Below are positions 42,374 to 51,667 of a DNA stretch of 64,000 nt, piece by piece (the stretch's first letter is position 1; the number at the start of each line of letters is the position of its first letter). A program made the translations under genes and the position numbers. This stretch comes from Coriobacteriaceae bacterium (lineage in GTDB: Bacteria; Actinomycetota; Coriobacteriia; Coriobacteriales; Coriobacteriaceae). The notes beneath the pieces are model-generated. The model saw nothing but the letters and a program-made list of their open reading frames with translations. It ran no database searches and was not told the DNA's origin. The stretch spans positions 17,963-81,962 of the forward strand of contig CABIZD010000010.1 of assembly GCA_902363125.1 (NCBI GenBank). Reading direction: 5' to 3'.

Positions 42374-44845
42374 ATGCGGCATGTGCATATTCATGTGACG
42401 GGCATTGTGCAGGGCGTTGGCATGCGACCGTTTGTGTATCGCGAGGCCATGGCACATGGCATTTGTGGATGGGTGCTCAATGCGGGCGACGGCGTGCATA
42501 TCGAGGCGCACGCTCCGGCCGATGCGCTCGATGCTTTTGTTGCCGCGCTTTCTGAGCATGCACCTGCAGCAGCCCGCATAGAGTATGTCGAGGTTGTGGA
42601 CCTGGCAGCCAACGGTTGGGATGCCGCCGATGAACAGGGCTTTCGCATCGTAGCATCGCAGGACCAGACCGCGCACACGACGCTCGTCTCGCCCGATATC
42701 GCCACCTGTGACGATTGCCTGCGCGAATTGTTCGATCCCGCCGACCGACGCTATCACTACCCCTTTATCAACTGCACTAACTGCGGCCCACGCTTTACCA
42801 TCATCCGATCGCTGCCTTATGACCGAGCGGCCACATCGATGGACCGTTTCCCCATGTGTCCCAAGTGCGCCGCGGAGTATGCCGACCCACTCGACCGGCG
42901 TTTTCACGCGCAACCCGATGCCTGCTTTGATTGCGGGCCGCATATTACGTGGCGCGAGGCTGTAAACGGCGATGCGTGCGGGAATTCGTCCGCGACACCG
43001 ACCGTCGGCACCACACGCGAGGCCAGCGACGCTATCATCGAGCGCTGCGTTGAGCTGCTGGCCAGCGGTGGCATCGTCGCCATCAAGGGCCTGGGCGGAT
43101 TCCATCTAGCCTGTGACGCTGCCAACGAGCAAGCGGTGGCCGAGTTGCGCCGTCGCAAACGCCGCAGCAACAAACCACTTGCCGTCATGGTGCGCAGTCT
43201 TGCCGATGCCGAGCGCCTGTGTCATATCGACGATGCTGAACGCGATCTGCTCGCCGGCAGCATCCGCCCCATTGTGCTGCTGCGCCGGCGCACTGTTGAC
43301 GAGGGCAACGGCAGTTCCCCCGACGCCCTCGCTCTCGCGCCATCTGTCGCGCACGACCTTCCTGAGCTCGGCGTCATGCTCCCCTATACGCCGCTTCAAC
43401 ATCTGTTGCTTGCCGCGGCAGAAGCCTGCGGTATGCACGCGCTCGTCATGACCAGCGGAAACCTGAGCGAAGAACCCATCGAGACCGACGACGACCTTGC
43501 CTGGGAACACCTCGTTGCCGCCGGCATCGCCGACGCGCTGCTCGGTAACGACCGCGCGATCCTCTCGCGCTACGACGACTCTGTAGTGCGCGTGGTCGAC
43601 GGCGCCATTATGCCCGTTCGCCGCGCTCGCGGATATGCACCCCAGCCACTGCCGTTGCCGGCGCTCGACGGCGCTCCGTCCTGCGTGCTCGCCTGCGGGC
43701 CACAACAAAAGGCCACGATTGCGCTCACGCGTGAAGGGACGAACGGCGAGGCGACCTGTTTTGTGTCGCAGCATATCGGCGATGTTGAAAACGGCGGGAC
43801 CTTCGATGCCTGGAACGCCGCGCGCACGCGCTTGGAAGATCTCTTTGACTTGGCGCCCGCCGCCTTGGCCTGCGATGTGCACCCCAGCTATCTATCGGGC
43901 CAGTGGGCGCGCGAGCAGGCGCGAAAATGCAATCTGCCGCTCGTCGAGGTGCAGCACCATCATGCGCATATCGCGAGCGTAATGGCCGAGGCCATCGCCG
44001 CGGGCCAGCTTACAACCGACGCGCGTGTCCTTGGCATCGCCTTTGACGGCACCGGCGCCGGCACCGATGGGACCATTTGGGGCGGCGAGTTTCTTGTTGC
44101 CAGCCTTGGCGGCTTTGAGCACGCCGCGCATTTGCGCACTTGGGCGCTCCCCGGTGGGGCGGCCTCCGTGCGCGACGCCCGCCGCAACGCCTTTGCCCTG
44201 CTCAGTGAGCTCGGCCTGCTCGAGCACCCAGGTGCCGCTCGGCTTTTGGACAGCCTCGACGAGCAAACGCGCAGCGTGACAGCTACCATGATCGAGCGCG
44301 GCATCAACAGCCCGCGTACCAGCAGCATGGGGCGTCTCTTTGATGCCGCGGCGGCGATTCTGGGCATCTGCAACAAGGCAACCTACGAGGGCGAACCCGC
44401 CATCGAGCTTGAGGCCGCCGCCTGGCGCGCGCTCGACAACGAAATCGCCCATTTTCCCGACGACAACGCCGGCTATTTCGCATCTTGCCCATCGTGGCTG
44501 GACGGCCCCTATGTTCTAGACCAGAAAGCACTCTTTGAGGCACTTTTGGGAGGAATTGAAGCCGGAGCGCCCGCCGACAGGCTCGCACTCGACTTCCATG
44601 TCGCCGTCGCGCGCTCCTCGGCGCGCATCGCCAGCGATATCTGCGTGCACGAGGGCATCGACACCGTCGCGCTCTCGGGCGGCGTGTTCATGAACCGACT
44701 TCTGCTCCAGCTCCTCACCCGCGAGCTCAAAAGCATGGGTCTCACTGTCTTGGTTCCTCACTCCGTACCCGTCAACGACGGCTGCATCGCCTACGGTCAG
44801 GCGGCAGTCGCACGCACCCGCCTCGCACAGGTCGCACCGCAATAG
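42374..44845 (+). CDS. hypF: Carbamoyltransferase HypF
   Basis: 823 residues; makes the carbamoyl group that becomes the cyanide ligands of [NiFe]-hydrogenase. Acylphosphatase domain at 1-90 (GIVQGVGMRPFVYRE), four CxxC zinc-finger pairs at about 105-185 (CDDCLREL, CTNCGPRF, CPKCAAEY, CFDCGPH), a YrdC-like domain and a Kae1-like carbamoyltransferase domain with HHHAH in VEVQHHHAHIAS. ATG 42374 is preceded by GAGGGGTG. It starts the hypF-hypC-hypD-hypE run. Confidence 0.96.
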   Translation: MRHVHIHVTGIVQGVGMRPFVYREAMAHGICGWVLNAGDGVHIEAHAPADALDAFVAALSEHAPAAARIEYVEVVDLAANGWDAADEQGFRIVASQDQTAHTTLVSPDIATCDDCLRELFDPADRRYHYPFINCTNCGPRFTIIRSLPYDRAATSMDRFPMCPKCAAEYADPLDRRFHAQPDACFDCGPHITWREAVNGDACGNSSATPTVGTTREASDAIIERCVELLASGGIVAIKGLGGFHLACDAANEQAVAELRRRKRRSNKPLAVMVRSLADAERLCHIDDAERDLLAGSIRPIVLLRRRTVDEGNGSSPDALALAPSVAHDLPELGVMLPYTPLQHLLLAAAEACGMHALVMTSGNLSEEPIETDDDLAWEHLVAAGIADALLGNDRAILSRYDDSVVRVVDGAIMPVRRARGYAPQPLPLPALDGAPSCVLACGPQQKATIALTREGTNGEATCFVSQHIGDVENGGTFDAWNAARTRLEDLFDLAPAALACDVHPSYLSGQWAREQARKCNLPLVEVQHHHAHIASVMAEAIAAGQLTTDARVLGIAFDGTGAGTDGTIWGGEFLVASLGGFEHAAHLRTWALPGGAASVRDARRNAFALLSELGLLEHPGAARLLDSLDEQTRSVTATMIERGINSPRTSSMGRLFDAAAAILGICNKATYEGEPAIELEAAAWRALDNEIAHFPDDNAGYFASCPSWLDGPYVLDQKALFEALLGGIEAGAPADRLALDFHVAVARSSARIASDICVHEGIDTVALSGGVFMNRLLLQLLTRELKSMGLTVLVPHSVPVNDGCIAYGQAAVARTRLAQVAPQ

Positions 44846-44976
44846 GCTGTTCGGCCAGCCCACAAGCCGCCGTCTCACAGGTGTAGCGCGTTTGCCCGCA
44901 GCGCCCGCGAGCGCTACCATCAACTGATGGATTATTGAGCGCCCGTCCAGCGCAAAGCGTATAAAAGGGGAACAAT

Positions 44977-45237
44977 ATGTGCCTTGCCGTTCCCGGTAAA
45001 GTAGTCAAACGCGACGACGACCTCAAGGCCACCGTCGACATGATGGGCATCGAGCGCCCCGTGTCGCTGCGACTCGTGCCGACGGCGCAGGTTGGCGACT
45101 ACATTCTCGTACACGCCGGCTTTGGCATCCAGATTGTCGACGAGCAGGAAGCGCAAGAAACGCTCGAGCTCGTTAATGCCATGTCCGAGCTGGTCGAAGA
45201 AGACCAGCTTGCCACCAACCCGGCCGAGGCATACTAG
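44977..45237 (+). CDS. hypC: Hydrogenase maturation chaperone HypC
   Basis: 86 residues starting with the essential MCLAVPGKV. It carries the Fe(CN)2CO unit with HypD to the hydrogenase large subunit. AAAAGGGG precedes the ATG. The stop overlaps the hypD start. Confidence 0.96.
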   Translation: MCLAVPGKVVKRDDDLKATVDMMGIERPVSLRLVPTAQVGDYILVHAGFGIQIVDEQEAQETLELVNAMSELVEEDQLATNPAEAY

Positions 45238-46349
45238 TGGCGGCCGAGCAGCCGGCGCGCTCCGGTATCGACTTCTCGGCATTCCGCGATCCCAAGCTGG
45301 CTCGCGAGCTCATCGAGCGCATTCATGAGCTTGTCGGCGACCGCGCCATCAACCTTATGGAAGTCTGCGGCACGCATACTGTGAGCATCGGGCGCTATGG
45401 CTTTCGCTCCATTATGCCGGCAGGGCTCAAGCTGCTGAGCGGCCCGGGCTGCCCCGTCTGCGTCACCGCCAACCGCGACATCGACCACGCAATCGCGCTC
45501 GCCAACATAGACGGCGCCATCATCACCACCTTTGGCGACATGATGCGCGTGCCCGGATCATCCACCTCGCTCGCTGCGCAAAAAGCGGCGGGGCGCGATA
45601 TTCGCATCGTCTACTCCCCGCTCGATGCACTCGATATAGCCGAGCAAAACCCTGATCGCCCGGTCATTTTTATGGGCGTGGGCTTTGAGACCACAACGCC
45701 CACCATCGCCGCCGCCATTTTGGAGGCCGATGCACGCGGACTCCAAAACTTCTCGGTCTATTGCGCCCACAAGACCACGCCGCCGGCGCTATGCGCGATT
45801 GCCAACGATCCCGAGACCACCATCGACGGCTTTATCCTGCCGGGCCACGTCGCCACCATCACGGGCTTGGCGCCCTTTAGCTTTTTGGTCGACGAGTTTA
45901 AGACTCCAGGCGTGGTAACGGGATTTGAGCCGGTCGACATCTTGCAGGGTATCTGCATGCTGGTCCAGATGGTTGTTGAGGGGCAACCCGCGATCGACAA
46001 CGCCTACCGTCGCGGCGTCAATGCCGACGGCAATCCTGTGGCGCGCCAGCTGGTCGAGCAGGTATTTGAGCCGTGCGATACCACGTGGCGCGGGCTGGGG
46101 CTGATTGCCAACTCGGGCCTTTCCATCCGCCCCGAGTTCTCGCGCTTTGATGCCCGCGCTCGCTTTGACGTGCCCGTTGAGGCGACGGTCGAGCCGCGCG
46201 GGTGCCGCTGCGGCGACGTGCTGCGCGGGGCCATTGCGCCGAGCAGCTGCCCGCTCTTTGGCCGCACCTGCACGCCCGAGCACCCCGTCGGCCCATGCAT
46301 GGTGAGCTCCGAGGGCAGCTGCGCGGCGTACTACCGCTACCGCGACTAG
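45237..46349 (+). CDS. hypD: Hydrogenase maturation protein HypD
   Basis: 370 residues. The key motifs MEVCGTHTV, SGPGCPVCV and the C-terminal Fe-S cysteines (RGCRCGDVLRG, CPLFGRTCTPEHPVGPCMVS) are present. It assembles the CN and CO ligands on iron with HypC and HypE. GTG start overlaps the hypC stop (TAGTG). Confidence 0.96.
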   Translation: MAAEQPARSGIDFSAFRDPKLARELIERIHELVGDRAINLMEVCGTHTVSIGRYGFRSIMPAGLKLLSGPGCPVCVTANRDIDHAIALANIDGAIITTFGDMMRVPGSSTSLAAQKAAGRDIRIVYSPLDALDIAEQNPDRPVIFMGVGFETTTPTIAAAILEADARGLQNFSVYCAHKTTPPALCAIANDPETTIDGFILPGHVATITGLAPFSFLVDEFKTPGVVTGFEPVDILQGICMLVQMVVEGQPAIDNAYRRGVNADGNPVARQLVEQVFEPCDTTWRGLGLIANSGLSIRPEFSRFDARARFDVPVEATVEPRGCRCGDVLRGAIAPSSCPLFGRTCTPEHPVGPCMVSSEGSCAAYYRYRD

Positions 46350-46397
46350 CCCGGGCACACCCGCACACCGGCACCACCCACGATTGGAGTTTTCGAT

Positions 46398-47432
46398 ATG
46401 TCCCATAGCGTTACCGATAGCACCGTCCTGCTGGGCCACGGCTCCGGCGGCCAGATGATGAAACGCATCATCGATGAGGTCTTTTTGGATGCCTTTGGGT
46501 CGCCCGAGCTGCTCGAAGGCAACGATGCCGGCGTCGCCGCGCTGCCCGCGAGCGGGCGCATCGCCATGTCGACCGACAGCTTTGTAGTCTCGCCGCAGTT
46601 CTTCCCCGGTGGCAACATCGGCCGCCTCGCCGTGTGCGGAACCGTCAACGACGTCGCGACCTCGGGCGCCAACGTGCGCTACCTGTCGTGCGGCTTTATC
46701 CTCGAAGAGGGCTATCCCATGGATAGGCTCCGCCAGATTGTGCAGACGATGGCCGAGACGGCGCACGAGGCGGGCGTGTCCATAATCACGGGCGACACCA
46801 AGGTGGTCGAGCGGTGCGGGGCCGACGGCGTCTATATCAATACCGCCGGCGTGGGCGAGGTGCCTGCGGGCGTGGCGCTCAGCGGCGCAAACTGCCAGCC
46901 CGGCGATGTCATCCTGGTCTCGGGTACACTGGGCGACCACGGCATCGCTATCATGAGCCAACGCGAGGGTCTGGCGTTTTCGAGCACCATCGAAAGCGAC
47001 GCCGCGCCGCTCAACCACCTGATTGCCGATGTGCTTTCCGCAGCACCCGACACACGCTGCTTCCGCGACCCCACGCGCGGTGGCCTGGCCTCGACGCTCA
47101 ACGAGTTTGCGCAGGCCAGCGGCGTTGCCATGGAGATCGACGAGGACGATGTGCCCGTGCGCCCCGACGTGCAGGCAGCCTGCGAGATGCTCGGCTACGA
47201 TGTGCTGCAGGTGGCAAACGAGGGCAAGATGGTTGCCGTGGTGCCGGCTGAGCAGGCCGATGCCGCGCTGAGCGCCATGCGCGCCGCCCGCTACGGCGAG
47301 AATGCCGCCGTCATCGGTCGCGTGCTGCCGCTTGCCGAGGGCGCCCGTCCCGCCGTGCGCGTGCGCACCGGCTGGGGATCGACTCGCATCCTCGACATGC
47401 TCGTAGGAGAGCAGCTGCCGAGGATTTGCTAA
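46398..47432 (+). CDS. hypE: Hydrogenase maturation protein HypE
   Basis: 344 residues of the PurM-like family; dehydrates the thiocarboxamide on its C-terminal cysteine to thiocyanate. The protein ends PRIC, as required, and shows LLGHGSGGQMMKRII at the start and DPTRGGLAS in the centre. 48 bp after hypD. Confidence 0.96.
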   Translation: MSHSVTDSTVLLGHGSGGQMMKRIIDEVFLDAFGSPELLEGNDAGVAALPASGRIAMSTDSFVVSPQFFPGGNIGRLAVCGTVNDVATSGANVRYLSCGFILEEGYPMDRLRQIVQTMAETAHEAGVSIITGDTKVVERCGADGVYINTAGVGEVPAGVALSGANCQPGDVILVSGTLGDHGIAIMSQREGLAFSSTIESDAAPLNHLIADVLSAAPDTRCFRDPTRGGLASTLNEFAQASGVAMEIDEDDVPVRPDVQAACEMLGYDVLQVANEGKMVAVVPAEQADAALSAMRAARYGENAAVIGRVLPLAEGARPAVRVRTGWGSTRILDMLVGEQLPRIC

Positions 47433-47537
47433 CGACAAAGGCTCAGGGCTATTAAAGATATTCAGATTCCAAACATGCCCGGCACGCATGCCCAGTATCA
47501 TGGGGTGCGTTTTACAACTCAAGCGGCAGGAGCACCC

Positions 47538-48206
47538 ATGGCAGCAGCTTTTTCCCATGTGATCTTTGACCTGGACGGCACCATTCTCAACACGCTCGAG
47601 GACCTGGCGGCCGCCGGCAACCATACCTGCGAGGCGCACGGCTGGCCCACGTTTGCCGTTGACGAGTACCGCTACAAGGTGGGAAACGGCATGCTCAAGC
47701 TGGTTGAGCGCTTTATGCCCGCCGAGTACGCAGGCGACGGCCGCATGTTTGAGCAGACGCTTGCCGAGTTTAGGGCTTACTACGGCGAGCACAAGGAAGA
47801 CCACACCGCTCCCTATGCCGGCACGATCGAGATGCTCGACCGCTTGCGCGCCGCGGGCGTTCAGCTTGCCGTGCTCACTAACAAGGACCACGTCTCGGCG
47901 GCTCCGCTTATCGAAAAGTATTTTGGTTCCGAGCGCTTTGCGCTGGTGCAGGGCCGTGTCGATGCGCTTCCGCCCAAGCCCGAAGCACCCGTCACGCTGC
48001 ATGTGATGGAAGAGCTAGGCGCCGACCCGGCGACCACGCTCTACGTAGGCGATTCCAATGTCGATATCCTGACCGGCCACAACGCCGGCCTTAAGAGTGC
48101 GGGCGTCAGCTGGGGTTTCCGCGGCCGCGCAGAGCTGGAAGCCACCGGCGCCGACTACGTGGTGGACACCCAGGCAGAGCTCGCGGCGCTGGTGCTGGGC
48201 GAGTAA
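47538..48206 (+). CDS. HAD-family phosphatase (Gph/PgmB-like)
   Basis: 222 residues. HAD motif I FDLDGTILNT, motif II VLTNKD, the lysine region PPKPEAP and motif IV VGDSNVDILTGHNAG. The helical cap lies at about 15-80. Such enzymes act on phosphoglycolate or small sugar phosphates; the substrate is not determinable. AGGAG 7 nt before ATG 47538. Confidence 0.9.
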   Translation: MAAAFSHVIFDLDGTILNTLEDLAAAGNHTCEAHGWPTFAVDEYRYKVGNGMLKLVERFMPAEYAGDGRMFEQTLAEFRAYYGEHKEDHTAPYAGTIEMLDRLRAAGVQLAVLTNKDHVSAAPLIEKYFGSERFALVQGRVDALPPKPEAPVTLHVMEELGADPATTLYVGDSNVDILTGHNAGLKSAGVSWGFRGRAELEATGADYVVDTQAELAALVLGE

Positions 48207-48253
48207 CGCTGGTGCTGCTCAACCCAGCCGTCGCAATACCGTTGCGCGGAAAG

Positions 48254-48512
48254 TAGTCGTTGGGGACGTTCTTAAACGACTAGTCAAACAAGAACGTCAC
48301 CAACGACTAGTCATTTAAGAACATCCCCAATGACTGCCATGACAAAGCCGATGTTTTGGCAACGACAGCGAGCGGTCACCAGAGCGAACAAATTGGCATG
48401 AAAAGAGGGCGGCATTGACCTTCTGGTCATGCCGTCCTCTTTGAATGACAAGTTGTCGCTCTGGTGACCGCGCAGCGTCGAGCAGTTGCGGCGTTTGGTA
48501 AAACGCCGCAAC
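48254..48512. repeat. Compound structured repeat family B, copy II (3' side of the lipoprotein gene)
   Basis: Same module order as copy I with changed but still pairing stems: hairpin 2 GTTGCGGCG...CGCCGCAAC (48485-48512, ending 3 bp before the stop codon); outer stem 48374-48391 with 48453-48469; inner stem capped by GACC-TTCT-GGTC. Beyond it an extra hairpin with 18-bp arms (48256-48273, 48290-48307) built of GTCGTTGGGGACGTTCTT. Confidence 0.85.
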
Positions 48513-48515
48513 GAA

Positions 48516-49073
48516 CTAGCTCAGCATTGCATCCATCATCTCGGAGTTGACGGAGTCGTCGGCAGACCACTCACCGTCGTCGTTGCAGGTGTACTTGAAG
48601 ATAACCGTGGTCTTCCTGGGCTCGGTGGCCTTGGTCACATCGACCATAACCTGACCGGCCATCTTGTACAGCTCGTCATCGGAAGGAACCGTGTCAAGCG
48701 CGGCAACCTTCTCCTGATACTGGGTGGAGAAGTCCTCGACGATCTTGTTCATGGACTTGCAGGTGATGGAGACCTCGGCGGTCGCGACACCCTTGTCTTC
48801 GTCGACCGTCACGTCGCCGATCTTGTAGTCAAGGCCCTCGAGATAGGTCTTGGCATACTCCTTGGGATCGATACCCAGCTGCTCGAACTCGTCGCCCGAA
48901 GCCTCCTCCAGACCAGAGAGGAAGTCGTCGCCACCGTTCTTGACCTCGTCAAACTGCGTCGTAAGATCCTCGGTGATGAGCTCCTCAACCGAAGGACCTC
49001 CACAGCCGGAAAGCACGACCACGCATGCAACCAAGACGGCCATGAGGGGCGCAAGCAGCAGCTTCTTTTTCAT
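48516..49073 (-). CDS. Predicted lipoprotein of unknown function
   Basis: 185 residues. Lipoprotein signal MKKKLLLAPLMAVLVAC followed by lipobox LSGC, then an acidic domain with helices and a beta part (VATAEVSITCKSMNKIVEDF). Resembles the secreted DUF5105-type lipoproteins of Gram-positives but this is not certain. ATG 49073 has GGGAGG upstream; the longer frame would include the promoter. It is followed at once by a family B structured repeat. Confidence 0.8.
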   Translation of the reverse strand: MKKKLLLAPLMAVLVACVVVLSGCGGPSVEELITEDLTTQFDEVKNGGDDFLSGLEEASGDEFEQLGIDPKEYAKTYLEGLDYKIGDVTVDEDKGVATAEVSITCKSMNKIVEDFSTQYQEKVAALDTVPSDDELYKMAGQVMVDVTKATEPRKTTVIFKYTCNDDGEWSADDSVNSEMMDAMLS

Positions 49074-49254
49074 GTTGTTCCTCCCAATGAGCGGCACCGC
49101 GCTTCCCGGACGCGGCACACGTTGTAATAAGTAAGCCCATACTATCCACTTATGAACATCCTCGGCAACGCGAAGGCGTGGTCGGTTCGTTTTAGCGTCC
49201 GAACGGTTTGCAAGCCCGCCCAACGTGCAATAAAACGCTTCCCCACGGTGCAAT

Positions 49255-49283
49255 AAAAAAGGTGGCCGGAAAACCCGACCACC
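49255..49283 (-). terminator. Terminator of the EIIA gene
   Basis: Stem GGTGGCCGG (49261-49269) with CCGACCACC (49275-49283), followed on the minus strand by TTTTTT (49255-49260). Confidence 0.85.
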
Positions 49284-49309
49284 CTTGCACATCCTTTGGA
49301 CGCCGCAGT

Positions 49310-49846
49310 TTACTTGCGGACGACCTTGACGATGGCGTCACCGGCGGCGACGGCGGACTCTGCCTCAACGGTGAGCTCGACATCGGCAAACTCGGCGGTG
49401 TTGGACACGGCCACGACGACGCAGTCCTTGTAACCGGCAGCGGCGATCTTGGCGCGGTCGATCTTGAGTATGGGCTGGCCAGCCTTCACAACGTCGTCGG
49501 CCTTGACGAAGCCCTCGAAGCCATCGCCGTTCATGTTGACGGTATCGACGCCAACGTGCACCAGAACCTCGATGCCGCTATCGGACTGCAGACCCACGGC
49601 GTGACCCATGGTGACGGTCACCTTACCGTCGCAGGGAGCGTAGACCAGATCGTCCTCGGGCCACACGGCACAGCCCTTGCCCAGAACCTCGCCACCAAAG
49701 ACGGGATCGGGCACGTCGGCCATCTTGATGACCTTGCCCTTGACGGGCGAGCACAGCACGTCGGCGCCAGCAGAAGCAGAGATGGAGGCCGGAGCAGCGG
49801 CAGCCGCGGGCTCAGCCTTCTTCTTGAACATGTCAAACAGACCCAT
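49310..49846 (-). CDS. PTS glucose-type EIIA component
   Basis: 178 residues. A short N-terminal helix and Ala-rich linker (MGLFDMFKKKAEPAAAA) lead to the EIIA(Glc) beta domain with ADVPDPVFGGEVLGKG and the phospho-histidine in VLVHVGVDTVNM. It passes phosphate to a glucose-family EIIBC and may have regulatory roles. GAGGAG 7 nt before ATG 49846. Stand-alone gene; the membrane partner is not in the window. Confidence 0.92.
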   Translation of the reverse strand: MGLFDMFKKKAEPAAAAAPASISASAGADVLCSPVKGKVIKMADVPDPVFGGEVLGKGCAVWPEDDLVYAPCDGKVTVTMGHAVGLQSDSGIEVLVHVGVDTVNMNGDGFEGFVKADDVVKAGQPILKIDRAKIAAAGYKDCVVVAVSNTAEFADVELTVEAESAVAAGDAIVKVVRK

Positions 49847-49867
49847 ATGTTTTCTCCTCTTGATTAA

Positions 49868-50121
49868 GCGCAACGTTGTGCGCATGCCTACGGTAATTAT
49901 AGTGCCAAATGGTTCAAATGCTAAGGTGGGGACTCGAATCGCGAGCCCTTCCCGGTAGTGTTCGTGGGGCGAGCATCTCCTTTGCATCGCGGGTCGATAA
50001 GCCGAGTATCGCCTGCACACGGGACGGGCAGAAGCGGGCGCACCAAACCCGATACTTCTTTTCGCTCTCGAGTCCTGCCGCCGCCCCGTCCCTGACACTT
50101 CCTGATACCGACCGAAACGTG
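49868..50121. other. Gene-free GC-rich spacer
   Basis: No supported coding region. GGGACGGG (50022-50029) can pair with CCCGTCCC (about 50085-50093) across a 55-nt structured stretch. A tRNA T-arm-like word lies near 49928-49945 but no cloverleaf forms. Confidence 0.3.
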
Positions 50122-50146
50122 CCAAAATAAACCCGTCCCTTTTTGG
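50122..50146. repeat. Repeat family F, single arm
   Basis: One 25-bp arm (core AAACCCGTCCCTTTTTGG) matching the right arm of the palindrome at 42326-42350, without its partner. Directly next to a family E hairpin. Confidence 0.7.
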
Positions 50147-50156
50147 TAGGTTTGGC

Positions 50157-50226
50157 GAGCGTGGATAATCTCCCACTTTGACTTTGAGGCCGTCACCGAG
50201 CCAAAAACGGGAGATTATCCACGTTC
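50157..50226. repeat. Palindromic repeat family E, copy 1 (left of fic)
   Basis: Arms CGTGGATAATCTCCC and inverse around a loop beginning CACTTTGA and ending CCAAAAAC. A second copy in the same orientation is at 51599-51662, on the other side of the fic gene. Confidence 0.85.
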
Positions 50227-50259
50227 ATTTTGGATGACCCCCTTGTACCAAGCCGAGCT

Positions 50260-50370
50260 CCATGGTCAAGTAATAACGACTTCTCATCATTAGATTGTTT
50301 ACATGAATTCTAATAACTATTTAATCCTTAAACTCGTTATTAGAATTGATATGATTAGCCTAATAACGAG
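50260..50370. promoter_or_regulatory. AT-rich promoter/operator region of the fic gene
   Basis: CTCGTTATTAG (50333-50343) and CTAATAACGAG (50360-50370) form a perfect 11-bp inverted repeat 30 bp before the fic start. The word TAATAAC recurs at about 50271 and 50311. These are good candidates for an operator, perhaps autoregulated by the C-terminal winged helix of the Fic protein. Confidence 0.6.
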
Positions 50371-50399
50371 TTTCCGGCACTAAAGATATGGAGGGCGCG

Positions 50400-51572
50400 A
50401 TGCAAATCGAGGAGAACGGCCAGGGAACGCTCCGCAATAATCTATCGGGGAAATTGGCTTACTATTCGTTTTTTCCAACGCCCTTGCAATCATTGAGGCA
50501 GCTAAACCTCACCGAGGAAACCTATCGCACGCTTTCCGCATGCTCACGAAAGCTTGGAGAGCTTGAAGGCATGCTCTACTTTGTTCCCAACGCCGACATG
50601 TATCTGACAATGTACGTGCGCAAAGAAGCACTCCTTTCTTCGCAAATTGAGGGAACCCAGTGCACGTTTGACGACCTACTTAGTCCATCGCAAACACAAC
50701 TCCATCATAAAGATGTCGCAGACGTCGTGAATTACGTCCGTGCTGTCGACCGCGGCGTAGAACTGCTCAAAAAGATGCCCTTGTGCACGAGACTTCTTAG
50801 GCAAGTTCATGCGGTCCTGCTGGACGGAGTGCGCGGAACGGAGAAGAATCTAGGCGAACTGCGCTCCTCACAAAACTGGATTGGCCCCTCAGGCTGCACC
50901 ATTGCAACCGCATCGTTTGTCCCTCCAAACATTGAAGATTTGAGTAACACGCTCCAGGACCTCGAACGCTTTATCAATGAGCCTCAAGTCGAAATGGATC
51001 CGATTGTGCGGGCGGCGCTCGTCCATTACCAATTTGAAATTGCCCATCCATTCCTAGACGGAAACGGTCGCCTGGGCAGGCTTCTCATTACACTTATGCT
51101 CATCAATGATGGCGTTCTTCATTCTTGCTTGTTCTATCCATCGTTCCAGTTCAAGAAAAATCGAAGCGAGTACTACCGGCAACTCACATCCGTAAGGGAG
51201 AGAGGCACTTACGAGGAATGGATAGAGTTTTTCTGCAACAGTCTTCTCGAGAGTGCGGAGGACTCGGTAGGGTCTTTAAAAAACCTTGTTGACCTCCATA
51301 ACCGTTCCACAGCAACCATTACCGAAAATCTCGGAAGGACTGCTGCAAACGGGCAAAGGCTGTTGGGCATTCTTGAAGAGCACCCCATCGTCGACACCGC
51401 ATTCATCGCTGTCCAACTCGATATCGGCAGGAGTACCGCGAGCTCGCTCGTCAAATCATTTGAAGAATTGGGTATCCTCCGTCCGCTCGACGAGTCAAGA
51501 CAGAGATACCGGCAGTACGGGTATGAAGAGTATCTTTCGATTCTCAGGGAAGACGCCGAGCCGATTAGATAG
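50400..51572 (+). CDS. Fic-domain protein (predicted AMP transferase) with N-terminal inhibitory motif
   Basis: 390 residues. Fic motif HPFLDGNGRLGRLL near 215-230 is complete (catalytic His, Asp/Glu-binding and Arg positions). Residues near 80 read SSQIEGT, matching the inhibitory motif (S/T)xxxE(G/N) in N-terminal position (class II). C-terminal winged helix (DIGRSTASSLVKSFEELGILRP). Such proteins AMPylate target proteins when inhibition is relieved. GC content is lower than in neighbours. ATG 50400 has GGAGGG 4 nt upstream; ATG 50388 lacks a site. The gene is bracketed by two family E hairpins, suggesting acquisition. Confidence 0.9.
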   Translation: MQIEENGQGTLRNNLSGKLAYYSFFPTPLQSLRQLNLTEETYRTLSACSRKLGELEGMLYFVPNADMYLTMYVRKEALLSSQIEGTQCTFDDLLSPSQTQLHHKDVADVVNYVRAVDRGVELLKKMPLCTRLLRQVHAVLLDGVRGTEKNLGELRSSQNWIGPSGCTIATASFVPPNIEDLSNTLQDLERFINEPQVEMDPIVRAALVHYQFEIAHPFLDGNGRLGRLLITLMLINDGVLHSCLFYPSFQFKKNRSEYYRQLTSVRERGTYEEWIEFFCNSLLESAEDSVGSLKNLVDLHNRSTATITENLGRTAANGQRLLGILEEHPIVDTAFIAVQLDIGRSTASSLVKSFEELGILRPLDESRQRYRQYGYEEYLSILREDAEPIR

Positions 51573-51598
51573 GCATCGCAACCCAGGCAAATTAAAGC

Positions 51599-51662
51599 GA
51601 GCGTGGATAATCTCCCACTTTGAGCCTGCACACAGGCCAAAAACGGGAGATTATCCACGCTC
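51599..51662. repeat. Palindromic repeat family E, copy 2 (right of fic)
   Basis: Perfect 18-bp arms (51599-51616 and 51645-51662, core GCGTGGATAATCTCCC), same orientation as copy 1, 26 bp after the fic stop. Confidence 0.85.
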
Positions 51663-51667
51663 ATTCC

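Noticed and set aside
49924..49950. tRNA 3' end on the minus strand (TTCGAGTCCC word)
   Set aside because: The T stem does not pair and no other arms of a cloverleaf are found.
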